A stretch of DNA of 64,000 nucleotides from Ustulina deusta (taxonomy: Eukaryota > Ascomycota > Sordariomycetes > Xylariales > Xylariaceae): positions 682,001-746,000 of the forward strand of contig JAJNNX010000019.1 of assembly GCA_023159155.1 (NCBI GenBank), given 5' to 3'. Of this stretch, positions 23,665 through 37,130 are shown in pieces. Both the position numbers and the translations under genes were made by a program. Below the pieces are notes generated by a model. It was not told the origin of the DNA. It saw only the letters and a list, made by a program, of their open reading frames with translations, and searched no databases. Every line of letters begins with the position of its first letter. Positions within the stretch are counted from its first letter, which is position 1.

Positions 23665-23907
23665 TATAAAAGGATTTAGCCGAATAGCTAGGAAATACTG
23701 TTTATTAACTAACTTAGGAAAAAAAAAAGAAAAAGAAAACTTTGCGAGAATAAAATCTTTGTAGCTATATAGCTATTAATATACTGCTAACGCGGAGTTC
23801 TAATATATTTTTTTAACGTACTTCCGTAAAAAGTTCTATAAGTTCCAGCGGAAGTCCGGAATTTTTATTAATTAGCAAAGCTTTTAAAGCTAGCCTTGCT
23901 TATAATA
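23665..23907 (-). repeat. A 3' LTR (RIP-changed)
   Basis: This 243-bp LTR is aligned base for base with the right LTR over GGAAATACTGTTTATTAAC and the CTAACGCGGAGTTC block. The inner end TATAATA corresponds to TGTAACA by C>T and G>A only. The first ~14 bp do not align well with the right copy. Confidence 0.8.
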
Positions 23908-24000
23908 TTATTTCCTTCCTTTTTTAGCTCGGAAGCTACAAAATAGGTAGTATATAGCATATAAGCAGTAGCTAACGGGCGAAAAAAATATGCTTTTTTT

Positions 24001-24060
24001 AAGCAATATATGTTTTTTTTAAGCAATATATATACTTTTTAAGCAATATATATATTTGCT
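24001..24060 (+). repeat. 20-bp tandem repeat in element A
   Basis: AAGCAATATAT begins at 24001, 24021 and 24041, an exact 20-bp period, with T-rich spacers. It lies ~100 bp inside the 3' LTR of A. Confidence 0.7.
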
Positions 24061-27000
24061 TAGCTAATATATTGCTAGTACGTACTAACCTATTTATTAC
24101 TACTGCTTACTATTTTAGCTAGGTTTATATAAACTTTTTTTAGCTTTTTTAACTTTTTTTTCTTTTTTTTTTCTTTTTTTTAGCAATAATATTAATTAGT
24201 AAATAGCTTTTTTTTTTTTTTGTTAAATACTTTTTTTTTGCTTTGTTATAAAAAATAGTATACTTATTATATATTTGTTCTTATTATTTGTTTAGTATAG
24301 AACAGCTTATATATATTTAGTAGCTAGCCTAGCTTTTATTTTTTTGTTTTTTTGCTTTTTTACTATTTACTAGCTGCAAATATATTATTTTTGTTTTAGA
24401 ATAAATATATAATTTTTATTTATAATATGCCTAATATTTATATATTTTTATGTTTTAAAATAAACAAAATACTGTTTTTTTTTTGCTTTTTGTTTATTAA
24501 TAAATAGTTTAGTATATTAGCTAACTTATAAAATATTTTTATTATTTTTATATAAATATATAAAGTTAGCTATTTTTAAGCTTAATATATACTTATATTT
24601 TGCTAACTTATTATTTAAAAACTAGCAAACAATACAAGCGTTGCGCTAGCTTAAATAAAAACTTTAGTTATTTATATAGCACTATAAATTAGCTGCTTGC
24701 TTATTGCTTTTTTGCTACTTATAATTACTAACTTTTTTATTTATATATAATTAGTTTATATATTTAAAATAGTTATTATATTTAAGCGCTTATTTAATAA
24801 TACTTATGCTTATAATTATTAGAACGCTAGTAATTAAGCGCTATTTTTTTGCTTATAAGTAGTTTAATGCTTGCTAACTTATAATAATAAATATTAAAAA
24901 ATAAAAAGCTGCTAGTCTTAAAGCTAGTTGTTTAATAAGCTATTTTTAATTTGTATATTAAATATAAATTAATTATTAATTTTTTTTAGTATTAAAAAAA
25001 AACTTTTTTAAATATACTAGCTACTTTTTTGTTTAGTTATAACTATTTGTTTATTAATAAATATTAAACAAATAATTAAATATATTTAGTAGTTCTTAAA
25101 CATATAACTATAACTATTAAGTATAATATAGCAGCTACTAAACGTTACGCTTTAAGTATAAAACGGCTTATTAATAGCTTTATAACTATTAATAATTATT
25201 TAAGTATTATTAAATATATAATAAATATTTATATAAAATGTTTGTTTTTAGGCTTTAGTAGTTTAATATTTGCTAATAAGCTTAGTTCTTTTGCTTATAT
25301 ATTTATTAAAAAATAATCCAGTAGCGCTTTAAACTTTGCTTATAAGTAGTTATATTTTAATAGAATAAATAAGGCTAGTAATAAAAATAAAAATAATATA
25401 GAGGTCTAGTGGCTTTATAGCTACTTAGTACTAGTTTTATAACGTAGCTAAACTAAAAATTAATATAAATGCTTTTGGTAGGCTTTTTTTTAGTTTTTTG
25501 CGTGCTTGATTTTTATTTTTTGGCCTATAATAACCTATAATATTAGTAAAAAAAAAAAAAAATTAATTCTTAATTATAGCGCAAATTATACTATTACTAG
25601 CTGGTTTGTTTTTATTGGCTTTTTTTTTTAGTAATAAAGCCTTTATATATATAAGCATTTCTATATTTAGCTTTAAACTGCTCTAGAGCTATAGTATTAG
25701 TAAAATTATTAAAAAGTTTTTATATAAGTTACTAATAACTAGTTTACTTAATTCTGATTTTATAGCAAATAGGCCTACTTTAGCTTTTTTTTTGCTTATT
25801 TTTTGCTTATAAAATATTTTTTACTTACAATTTATTATTTTTAAGTAATACTACTAATAGTTATATATTTAAATTAATTTATAATAAAAAAAAGTTTATA
25901 ATTATTTATTATAAAAAATTAATATAAAAATAGTTATATATTTTTTTAGAAATATTTAGTTTTATTATATAAAAATTTATAACTTTAGTTATTTTATACT
26001 TAAAATAAAGCTATATTAGTTTTTAAAAAGGTTAGTCTATAGTAATATTTTTTAAGTTTAGCTATACTTAATTTTTTTTTTAAAGCGGTCCATAGGACTG
26101 CGTTTATTATTAGCTATTTTTTTTATATATTGTTGCGCTATAGCTATAATAGTTTAAACAAACTTTTAAGCATTTTTTAATTATTAAATAAATATTTTAG
26201 CTAGTACTTTTAGTTTTTTAGCTAGTATAAGCAAACAAATTACTAGTTTGATTAAATTTATATAATATTTATATTAAACAAAAAATAAGTTTAGCTTTAT
26301 TATAAAAAATTTTTATTATTAATTACTAATATTATATTTAATAATAATATTTTTTAATCTAGTTATATATAAGTAATAAATATATAAAAATAAGCTAAAA
26401 CTTTTTACTTAGCTTTTTTTATAGTATTATCTGTTTTAAAATAATAAACAATATTTAATTTGTATTTTATTTTAACTAGTTTATAAAAATATTACTAAAA
26501 ACATTTTATTTAATTTATTTTTTTATTACTAATAATTATTTTTAAAAATTTATAAAAGCGCTAAAAATAATATATAAACTACTTAATATATATTTTTATA
26601 TTTATTAACTATATAGCTTTAATAATAACTATTTTGTTTAACTTATTAATAATTACTATAATAAAAAATAAGTTATTATTTTTTGTTATAAAAAAGTTTA
26701 TTATAAAATCTATAAATAGCTTATTTTAGAACTGCTTTAGAACTAAAAATAGCTTAAAAAAGCTTTATTTTTTATATTTTTAAATAGTTTTTTTACTATA
26801 TATATTATAATTATTAATAAAATAGTATACTATTTAGTATATATTTAACTAAAAATAGTTTTTAGTTAGTATTACTATAGTTTTATTTTTTTTTAAATAT
26901 TTTACTAATATTAAATTATAGTAGTTCTAAATTAAGCTAGTTTAAAATAGCTTTTAGTTTAATACTTATATATAACTTTAATATTATAAAATATTATTTA

Positions 27001-28080
27001 TTCTAATTTTATATTCTAAAATATTAATATTTAAAGATTTTTTATTTATTTTTATTTCTAGTAAGAATTTTTATTTATTATTTTTTATAGCTTTAATTAC
27101 TAACTAGTAGCTAAAAACCTAATTTAGCATAGTATTCTAAGCTTATTAGAAATCTTTATATATAAAAACCTAATATTTTAAAAATAGTTTATTTTTTTAA
27201 AACTTTAATAAACCTATTTTTATATTACTATATAGCTTAAAAACTACTTATTTCTAATAAAATAGCACAAATTCTTTTTTAATAAGTTATTTATTTATTT
27301 TTAAAAATAGGTTTTGTTTTTTTTATAATAAAACGTTTAACTAAACACTATCCGTTCTTATTTTATAAATAAACATAAACTTAAAGTTAGCTAAAAACTT
27401 GGCTTATTTAATTTATTTTTTTAAAAGCTTTTTTAAAATTATAAAATATTTTAGGTTTTTATAGTTTAAAAATACTAAAAATGCTTTTTTAAAACTTTAT
27501 AGCTTACTATTTTATATATTTATATAGCTTATAATTACTAAAAGCTTTTTATTATAAATTTTATAATTATTTTTTATAAATAAAAGCTTTTATAAAAAAT
27601 ATACTATTAAACAAAAAAGTTTATATTTGTTATATTAAAATAAATAATTACTATAAATTGCTTTAAAATAATTTATTTTTAATACTATAAGTTTGCTTAA
27701 ATTAAATTAAGCAAAAACTAGTTCTAATATAAAAAATAACTTAAGCTATTCAAAAATAGCGTTTTTTATATTTTTTTAGCAAAATAAAGTCTTTTTTTTA
27801 GTTAAAGCTATAAGTAGTACTATAATATTAGCATACTTTAATATAAATTATTTATAAAAATTTATAAAGCTTAAAAAACTTTTTATATTTTTAAATAACT
27901 TAAAAGCTTTTTATTTATAAATAGTTTTTATTTTTTTAAAGTTTATTTATATTTTTATTTTAGCTTTAATAATAAATCTTAAATACTTTATTATAGTTAT
28001 TTTAAATTTATATTTATTAATATTAAAATATAAATTTATAACTTATAAAACATTTAAGATTTGCTTTATTTTTTTTAAAT

Positions 28081-28554
28081 AGTTTTTTTTTAATCTGCTT
28101 AATTATATTAAAACATTATTTATATATATAAAAATAAAAATATTTAAGTATAGGCGTAAAATAGTATTTATGTAGCGCTAGAACATAGCAGGAGCGCTAA
28201 ATAGTTTAAAAAAAGTTACTAACTATTTGAACAAGCTAAACTTTATACAAAAAGCTATTTTTTATTTATTTATTTTTTTAATATGTAGCTTATAAAAAGC
28301 TATTTAAATATTAAGCTTTATAAACTAATAAGCTTTAAAAAAGTTTACTAGTATTTTTTTAATAAAAAAAAAAAATATTTGTTTGCTTGGGTTATAGCGT
28401 TAAATACTTTATAATTAATATAAAAATATAACCTTTTTTTTAGTTTTTTTATAAAAAAAACAAAAGCGCTTACAAGTAAACTATTAGCTTTAATATAGCT
28501 TTTGTCTAGTAGCTCTATTAGTGTTTTTTTTAATACTACTAGTTTGTTTTGCAA
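28081..28554 (-). pseudogene. Reverse transcriptase remnant of element A
   Basis: A surviving open stretch on minus (28348-28554, 68 codons) is true coding frame. It contains L-V-V-L-K-K-T-L-I-E-L-L, then S-Y-I-K-A, a V-S-A-F-V-F-F-I-K-K block for SP..APV.FVKK, and I-N-Y-K-V-F-N-A-I-T-Q for V-D-Y-R-.-L-N-.-I-T, then a Y-F-F-F-L for YPLPL. Downstream on the same strand come F-S-A-P-A-M-F (GAPATF), R-Y-I-N-T-I-L and Y-I-N-N-V-L-I for Y-V-D-D-V-L-I, the two catalytic Asp codons (28115-28120) now Asn. This is a canonical Ty3/gypsy RT. Its arginines, prolines and aspartates are replaced exactly as RIP predicts. Confidence 0.9.
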
Positions 28555-30539
28555 TATTTTATAAAAAAGCCCTTATAGTATTTAAAGGTCTGTTCTTTCG
28601 GGGGTTTATAAAAGTAATATTTTATAATCGGCTCCTTTGCAATATAAAAAAAACTTGTTTTTTATTGCTTTATTAAATAACAAGGCCTAATCTTTTAATT
28701 TTAATAATAATCAGAATAGCAGTAAAGTTAAATTTTTTAATACTAGAACTTTTGTAATATTTGCTAATATAATAATAAATATTAAAATATTAGCTGCTTT
28801 AATATATTATAGCTTTTTTATTTTTATAACAAAAACTATTCCATTAAATTAATATATATTATATATTTTTTTAATACTTTTAGTTTATAGGATAAATCTA
28901 GTTTTTTATATTTTAAAATCTTTAGTTTGTTTTATACTAATTATATATTTATAAGTAATATAAGTTATTTTTAATTATTTTATTTAAAGTTTTTTTAAAA
29001 TAATATTATATTTTAAATAAAAAATTATATATACTAATATTTTTTATTAAAACTTATTAATATTAAACTTAATATATATTATTTTGCTAATAATTTTCTG
29101 TTTTATTATTGCTTTTTTTAGCTTTTTCAAGCTAATAAAAATATATAATAGTTATAAATATTAAACTAAAAAATTGCTTATTATAGCTATATATTTATAA
29201 CTTTAATCAATTATTATTTTAATAATTAATATTTTATTATAAATAAAGTTTATAATAAAAAATAAGCTATTTATTAGCTGTTCTAACTTTATTACTAAAC
29301 TTATAAAAATTAAATCTTTTATATACTTTTATTAGCAACTAAAAACAAAAATTATTTGTTTTTTAAGTTTTCATTATTTTTTGCTTTTATACTTTGCTTT
29401 ACTACTATACTAATAACTTTTATTTTATTTTTAGTTTTTATAAATTATTAAACAAAAATAAACAAATATTTAATAATAAAATAGCTATTTTTTTTATATT
29501 ATAAGCATTGCTTATTTATTTTTTGTTTGTTTATTTTTTTGTTCGCTACTTATTAAGCTTTAAGCTTATTTTAAACAGAAAAAAAACCGGCAGTTTTTAC
29601 CCCCGTTATTTTTGTATTTCTTTATATATCTATTATAAATAGCAGAAAAAAAAGTAACTATTTTAATAAAAATTTACTGTTTATTTTTTAGTTAAAAAAA
29701 CAATAAAAGCTATATTTTTCTAAACAACTTATTATAATTATTATATTATATATTTATTTAGTATAATCTAATAATAAATTATATAAGATTAGCTTGTTTA
29801 CTAGCTAAGCATTAATAATTTTTTTTAAAATAGTAAGTTTTGTAGCATTGTTTTAAAAAGTACTATTTGCATAAGCAAAAGTTTTTTTTTATTTTAAAAA
29901 AAATACAAAAAATGTTTTTAAGCTTTACTTAAAAAAAATAAGTTTTAAGCTAATTTTTTTACTTAGTTAATATTAAAATAGTACTTATAAAAATATATTA
30001 TAAACTTAATAAGATTTTATATATTAGTACGTTTTTTTATAATAAAAAATAGCTATATATTTGCTTTTATAAAACTATTAAATATTTTATTAATAATATA
30101 AAACTTATTAGTATTTTTTTTAATAAACTTAATATTTTAAGTTAGTTTATACTTTATAGCTATTTTTTATATAAAAAACTTTATATAAAAACTAGTAAAC
30201 TTTTTAAGCTATTAAAAAAGTTTTTTTTTAAAATTATTAATAAAAAGTATATTAATAAAGCAAATAGCTTTTTTATTAAATATTTTTTAAATAAAAACTA
30301 TTTTTAAAATTATTAACACTAAGTTTATTATAAAATTTATTAAAATTTATAGCTTATTACTAAAAAAAAAGTTGTTATAAAACTATTTAGTTTTTATAGC
30401 AAAGTAATTAATATAGCTTATTAGATCTTTTTATATTTATATAAAAACAGAAGTAATCGAATTATTTATAGTACTAAGCTGCTTGTTTAGTTCTTATCTA
30501 ATAATTTAAAGCATCTAGTTGCTAAATTTTTTAAAAACC

Positions 30540-30624
30540 GCTTATTAAAGGGGTGGCCCTCCCGCAGGGTTCTCTATAATTTCCCTAGTACTACGCAGCT
30601 AATAAGCTGCACCAACGCCGTTCA
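30540..30624 (-). promoter_or_regulatory. Leader and candidate primer-binding site of A
   Basis: This island inside the 5' LTR of A is RIP-free. On minus, TGGTGCAGC (30606-30614) starts with the TGG that pairs with a tRNA CCA end and lies ~10 bp from the estimated LTR end. It overlaps a hairpin, GCAGCT-TATT-AGCTGC. The primer tRNA is not identified, and the exact LTR end is uncertain because the two LTRs disagree over ~14 bp. Confidence 0.35.
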
Positions 30625-30865
30625 GGAAAAGTAACAGCCGAATGGCCAGGAAATACTGTTTATTAACTAACTTAAGGAAAAAAAAAAAAAAAGAAGACTT
30701 TGCGAAAGCAAAGTCTTTATAGCTATATAGCTATTAACATACTGCTAACGCGGAGTTCCAACGCACTTCTTTAACGCACTTCCGTAAGGAGTTCCGTGAG
30801 TTCCGGCGGAGGTCCAGAACTTCCATTAATCGGCAAGGCTCTCAAGGCTAGCCTTGCCTGTAACA
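30625..30865 (-). repeat. A 5' LTR (RIP-free)
   Basis: This LTR has normal composition with CpG-rich blocks (CTAACGCGGAGTTCC, GAGTTCCGGCGGAGG) and ends TGTAACA on +. It also carries an inverted pair, GACTTTGCG/GCAAAGTC, near 30694-30715. Compared with the left LTR, nearly all differences are C>T and G>A in the left copy. Confidence 0.8.
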
Positions 30866-30870
30866 AAAAC

Positions 30871-33800
30871 TAATATTTAATATTTTTTTATATAAATTTA
30901 TATATAAATATATTTATAATATATTAATACATTTAATACTAACTTTATATAAAAACTAACCTAATTAATTAGTTAGCTAATTAATTAACTAACCTATAAA
31001 CAGCTAATTTTTTATATAAATATACCTATAAGCAGCTTTTTATATAAATTTATATATAAGTCTACTTATAGCTATATATTTTTTAGAAAGCTTAGTTTAT
31101 TATTAATTAGTCCGTTTATATATCTATATAACTAACCAAGCTAATTACTATATATATTAATTAGCTTTGCTACTTTTACTGCTTTAGCTATATAATTGTT
31201 ACTAAGTCCCTTACTAAAATATACCTATAAACAACCCGTTATATAAATTTATATATAACCTTGCTTATAGCTATCCAAATCTAGGGAAGCTTTTAGGTAG
31301 CTATTCTAGTTAGCTAGGCTAGCAATATATATTAATTTGTTTAATCGGCCTAGTTTTATATTAATTAGTTAGTTTATATATTTATATATATATTTAAGTA
31401 GTCCACTATATAAATTACTATATAAACATGCTTTTATTTATATATTATATATTATATATATAATATATTAATTAGTTAATTGTTTTTGTTTTTTAGGCTT
31501 TATTAACTAAGCTAGTTATATATATATTAATTAGCTTAATTAGCTAGTTGCTTTATTAACTAGCTATATATATTACTAAAACAATTATATTATTAAAATA
31601 GTTAGTTAACTAATTAATCTTTTTATTAAAAAGTTATTTAAATAAACTTATATATTATTTTATATATAAATATGTTTGTACGCTTTCTAGTCCAAAAAAA
31701 ATCTTTGTTTTAAAACGTTAATTAGCTAGTTAATTTACTAATCAGTTAATTAACTAGCTAATTAATTAACTAATTACTTTTGTAAATATAAGTCTTTAAC
31801 CTAAATATATTTATAAACTAAATTATATATAAATTATTATATAAACTAGCTTATAAATATATAACTTTTAAAAAAGCCTTATTTTAAGTTTATAATAGCT
31901 AATTAATAGCTATATATATTAATTAATTAGTTAGCTACTTTATTAGCTAAGTATATATATTATTATTATATTAATTAATTAAATCTATATTTAAATATTA
32001 TATAAACAAGTTACTATATAAGTTTATATATAAACTTATTTATATATATATTATTTATAAAAAGCTTTTTGTTTAATCTTTTGTTTAATTAGCATTTTAT
32101 TAATAATTAGCTAGATCTTTTATTACAAATAGCTTTACAAATAGATTTTTGTATATATTTATATATAAATATATTTATAATACTATAGCTTATAAAAAAG
32201 TTTGCTCTAAGCTATATATTTGTTTTAAGTTTTTATTAGCTATATATATACTTTTGTTTTTAATATTTTTAGTATTTCTAGCATTTTTAGTATATTTAGC
32301 ATTTTTATTATTTTTTGTTATTTTTAAGCTTTTAAGCTATTAATTAATTAGTTTTGATATAAATTGTTATATAAACAAATATTTATAAAGTTTTATATAA
32401 AAACTAGCTTAAATATATATAATTTAAAAAAAACATTAATTAAACTTTACTTTTAAAGCGTTATTTTTATTGTAGTATTAAACGCTATATATTACTTTTT
32501 ATATTACTAATTAGCTATATATATTATTAATTATATAATTATATTATTAATTAGCTAAGCTTTTTATGTTTAATAATATATAAATATATTTATATATTAA
32601 TTTATATATAAATATATTTATAGCTTATAAATAAACATCTATTTATAGTTTTAATTAATAAATTATATACTAATTAGCTAATTTTTTGCTTTAATAGCTA
32701 TACTGTTTAATCTTATATTTAATAATTATATAAACAGATCTTTATATAATTTATATATAAATATACTTTTATACCTATAGTTTAAAAAAAGCTATTGTTT
32801 AGCTAGCTAATTAATAAATTGCTATACTACTAATTAGCTAGTTTAACTATTATATATATAATTAATTAGCAATTTAGCTAATATATATATATAAGCAGCC
32901 ATTTATATAAATTTATATATATATATACTTATATTAATATATTATACCCCGTTTGCTATTAATTAGTAATTTTTAGCTATATTTGCTATTAAGCAGCAAT
33001 TTTTAGTTATTTTATTATATATATATTAATTAGCAAGTTTACTACGTTTTTATTTATATATAAACAAGCACATATATAATTTTTTATATAAACCTACTTA
33101 TATATATATTATTTATTTATACAAAAGCTTTTTAATTAGCCCTATACTATTCTACGCTATATATATAGCAATACTAATTAGTTTATTTGTTTATTATACC
33201 AATTAATTAATATATTATATAAAAAATATAAACATACAAACAATTACTTATATAATTTATATAATAATCTATTTATATTTATATAACTTATATATCCTAT
33301 ACTTTATATATATAACAATACATATATAACGCTACAAATATAATATAGCACTACTAATTAATTAATATATTATTACTATATTAATTAATTAGTTATATTA
33401 GTATTGCTATATTAACTAGTTAATTTATTATATATAAGCAACCTTTTATACTATTTTATATATAAACTTACTTATAATATATATATTATATAATTAGCCG
33501 TACTACTAATTAATTTATTATTATTATAAATATAGCATAGTACTAATAAATTATTATTACTATACTAATTAATTATTTAGTTATATATAAATAGCTCCTT
33601 ATATTATTTTATATATAAACTTATTTATATTATATATATTATATAGCTATTATAATACTACTAATTAAATTAATTTATTATTACTATATTAATTAGTTAT
33701 TTTATTATTATATTATTATTACTAATTAATAAATTCTTTTTATATATAAACAGCTATTTATATTAATTTATATAAAGTTATATTTATATTTGTAATTTTT

Positions 33801-34397
33801 AAAATTATTTATAAAGTTTATCTATAAAACTAATTAAAGCTTATTTTATAAACTTTAACTTATATATATACTACTAAAAAATATTACTATAATTATATAA
33901 AAATTTATATATATAAAAAATAATAAAAACTATAGCATAACTTTTTATATAAAGATTTAGCTTAAGTTTAAAATAATAGCTAGCCTTTTGTAATAAAAAC
34001 GTAACACCTACCTAAGTTCTAATACAAAATATTAACAAATATTATTATATATATTAAATTTAAATAAAATTATATATGTTTTATATAAAAATATATTAAT
34101 AAAATATAAAAAAATAAACATTTAAAAAGCTAAAAAGTTATACTAGTAGGCATATAAACCAAAAAAAGATTTATAAACTAAAAAAAATCTATTAGTATAA
34201 ATTATAACTAGTTTAACAATTAGCTAATCAAAAGCTTAGTAGCCTAATAAGTTAGAGCTAGTTTTTTTTTTTAGGCCATTAAAGCCTAAAAGTTCAAATA
34301 AATATTATATTATATTATATTATTTTTTTTTATACTTTTAGCCCTATAATTAAATTTAAAGCTATCTAAAGAATAAAGCTTCAAATAAAAGAAGTTT
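30871..34397 (+). repeat. Second long body of the array
   Basis: This continues hub 3's unit after element A. It is homologous to 19030-22360 monomer by monomer and closest to the third body. It contains the uninterrupted counterpart of the E3 target (TATATAAGTTTATATATA near 32007) and the TTTTTAGCA run. More RIP-changed than the first body, it has no genes. Confidence 0.7.
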
Positions 34398-34580
34398 ATA
34401 GTAGGGCTAGTACTAGCGGCCTGCTAATAGCTGCAAATATAGCTATACATTAATTATTAGCTATATTTAGGCTATTTGTAGCCCAAATTAGCTAATTTTC
34501 AGCTATATTCAAAAGTTCAAATAATTATAAAAACTTTCAAACTTTTTAAAGCAATATTTATTTTAAATATATAATATTTA
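34398..34580 (+). repeat. Hub 4
   Basis: This hub is strongly RIP-changed (GCGGCCTGCTAATAGCTGC) and is followed by the short-unit segment and the first part of a body, broken at 34922 by element B. Confidence 0.7.
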
Positions 34581-34921
34581 TATTAGTTTTCTAAAAATAA
34601 ACAATAAATAATTATTATAAAATACTAAATAAAAATTAAAAATTTATTTTTATTAATTAATTATTACATTTTTATTTATAATTATAAATTAAATTTTGAT
34701 TTAATATATATATAGATTTTTAAGCTAAAAAATATAGTCCAATATAAAAAAATTAAATAAGTTTAATTAGTTTAAATATATAATATACTAATTAAAAGCT
34801 CTGCTTTATTTTATTAATATTTTTAGTAAAGCTATAATAAAATAGTCTTTTATATAAATTTATATATAACAATACTTATATATACTTATTATTTTTTAGA
34901 GTACAACCTATAATTAAAAAC

Positions 34922-35120
34922 TGATAGAGCCCTATAAGGGGTCGAACTAGCAACCTCTATAGGTGGCCTATGCCCCAGGCATGCCAGGTCCACACTAGGT
35001 GGCCTGTGCACCCATAGGTAGGACTGCATATAAATATATTAGACTTTCTAATATTTTACTACGCACTTACTTTTTCCTAATATATCTTTTTTATTATTAT
35101 ACCTATTAGTTTTTTTATTA
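34922..35120 (+). repeat. B 5' LTR
   Basis: This LTR starts TGATAGAGCCC, and its end TTATTA is a RIP form of a CA end. On the minus strand it contains AGTTCGACCCC, a 10-of-11 match to the tRNA B box, inside GGTTGCTAGTTCGACC, and hairpins such as CCTCTATAGG and ATGCC/GGCAT. Confidence 0.88.
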
Positions 35121-35982
35121 AAGTAGTGCCTTACTACACATGTTCTATTATAAATATTAAACTATACTAAACTACTATTTTTTGGATTTTATAAAGTTAT
35201 AAAAATACTATTTTGCTAGCAATAGAACTATAAATATTTTTAATTATATTGCAGCAATACTACAGCCTATTTAAGTAAATATTATAGTAGCTAAAATATA
35301 TTCTAGCTTTTAATACTATAGCTTTTATACTACCTACAAAAACTTATTAGTAGGCTTAATACTAAAAATAAACTTAATATATTACTTTTATATTTTAAAA
35401 ATTATTTTAAATAATAAGTTGTTTAATAGCTATAGTACTTATTATAACTTTGTAAACATTACGAATTTTTTTATATTTAACCTAACGTAGCTTTTGGATT
35501 AATTAGCACAGTTCCTTACTAAAAATCAAACATAGCAGTTTACTATTAGTTCAAAATTTAAATACTTTTTATATAAAAAACTATAATTTATTATATATTT
35601 ATTTATATCTAGTTTATAAAAAGATAGCTTAAAAAACTTTTATTTATTAGGACATTTATTTAACAATATAATAAACCTTTTTAATAAAGCCTAAAATAAA
35701 AAAAGAAAAATATTTAAAATAGCTTTAGCTAACCTGCTTCTAACTATTATTAGTTTTAAAAAAATAAGCATTAACTAAAAAATAATTAACTATTTGTTTA
35801 ATAGCTATTAGTAAGCTAAAATAAATATTAAAACTTTAAATCGTAAAATTAATAAAGTAAATAAAAAAATAAATTTATTAATTGTTATAAATAAACAGTT
35901 TACTAAAATAAACCAATAGTTTAATAAATTTATAAAATCTAGCAAACTAGCAACTATATTAATTTTTTAAGCTAGTATATTT

Positions 35983-37130
35983 ATGCTTTTGCTTTCTTTA
36001 CTAAATTGTAAGTCTGGCAATATTTATAACAATAAGAATAACTCTAGTAATAACTTTTTTAACTTTTTAAATCTAAGTAATAATAATAAAAGTAACCTTT
36101 ATAATAATTTTTATAATTTAAAACAAAGTATTATACTAAGAGCCAAATTAATATTTATTAAAAAAAGATCTATTAAAATTAAGCGTAATAATATTAGTAT
36201 TTTTAACACTAAATAAAACAACCTTAATAACTGTAATATTATAGCTAATAGTAAAAATATTATTTATATTAATATATATTTGTTTTTTAACTATATATAT
36301 ATTATACTAAAAAGTAATAGATTTATTAATAATTAAATTATAACTTTGTTTAATTATCTGCTTGCTAGATTAGCACTATTATAGTAAAATAATAAAATAA
36401 CTGCTTTATAGTATTAAATATTACAATTGTTTAATATTAAACTATTTTTAAAAAATCTAAAAAATTGGTTTAAAATCTATACTAGGTATACTATACAAAA
36501 GTTTTTCAAAAGATCTTTTATGCTTTAAGACATTACAAAAAATCGCAATATAGTACTTTAATATATTTAGTATAAGTTATACTACGTAAAAACTAACAAA
36601 ACATTAATTAAAAATAATTTTAATTAAATTAGGGTTATAAAAAATATTTGCAATTAATAAAAAAAAACTATTACTAATTATATATAAGCTCTAAAGCAAA
36701 AAAAAAATCTAAAAAATTATATAAAAAAAATCAAAAAAGTATAATACGGACTAGAACAAAAAGCTAAAAAAAAATACTTAAATATAAAACTTTACATTAA
36801 TTGTTCTAAGGATAAAACACTAATATTCTTTTTTATATATACTTTTCTATTTTTTTGCTCTTTATACTAGAATAACTCCTTTAAACGTTACCCTAAATAC
36901 TGCAACTACTGCCAATCAAATAAAAACTATTACAGATCAACTAATAATTATTGCCAAAAAAATAATTATTATTAATATAGCTATAAAAAAAAGCAATAAT
37001 AAAACAAAAAATATAATAATTACTACAACCAAAGCTACAATTATTATTATAACAATAATTAAGATTGTAAAAATAGTTATAATTATAGCCGTAACTATAG
37101 CCATAACTATAATAACTATAATCATTATAT
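35983..37130 (+). pseudogene. gag remnant of element B
   Basis: A 77-codon open stretch (35983-36216) is rich in Asn, Lys and Ser and lies in the same frame as the later protease and RT, so it is probably real gag sequence enriched in Asn by RIP. At 36901-36955 the same frame reads C-N-Y-C-Q-S-N-K-N-Y-Y-R-S-T-N-N-Y-C, a degraded zinc-knuckle-like cluster (CX2C, a distal C and possible H changed to Y). It is followed by a Tyr/Asn-rich tail (Y-N-Y, N-Y-S repeats) to ~37130. Nucleocapsid is the likely role. The hydrophobic open frame on the opposite strand at 36937-37125 is only the complement of this tail. Confidence 0.6.

Larger units (their letters stand above)
23665..30865 (-). mobile_element. 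A: Ty3/gypsy LTR retrotransposon
   Basis: Direct LTRs lie at 23665-23907 and ~30625-30865, and the target duplication is AAAAC at 23660-23664 and 30866-30870. The uninterrupted array copy (ATTAAAAACTAATACTTAACG near 19030 and 22990) shows the empty site. Reverse transcriptase motifs read on the minus strand (28115-28554), so the 5' LTR is on the right. The 5' LTR and the ~90 bp inside it have nearly normal composition, while the 3' LTR and the body are RIP-converted. Length is 7201 bp. The region 23910-27900 on minus should hold RNase H, integrase and any chromodomain, but I could not read these reliably; gag is expected at ~28700-30500. Confidence 0.88.

Noticed and set aside
32149..32343. 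Leu/Phe-rich open frame of 64 codons resembling a transmembrane protein
   Set aside because: It is generated by the TTTTTAGCA minisatellite and is not open in the first body.
34922..35000. A genuine tRNA gene on the minus strand in the LTR of element B
   Set aside because: Only the B-box region matches; T-stem, anticodon stem and A box do not form.
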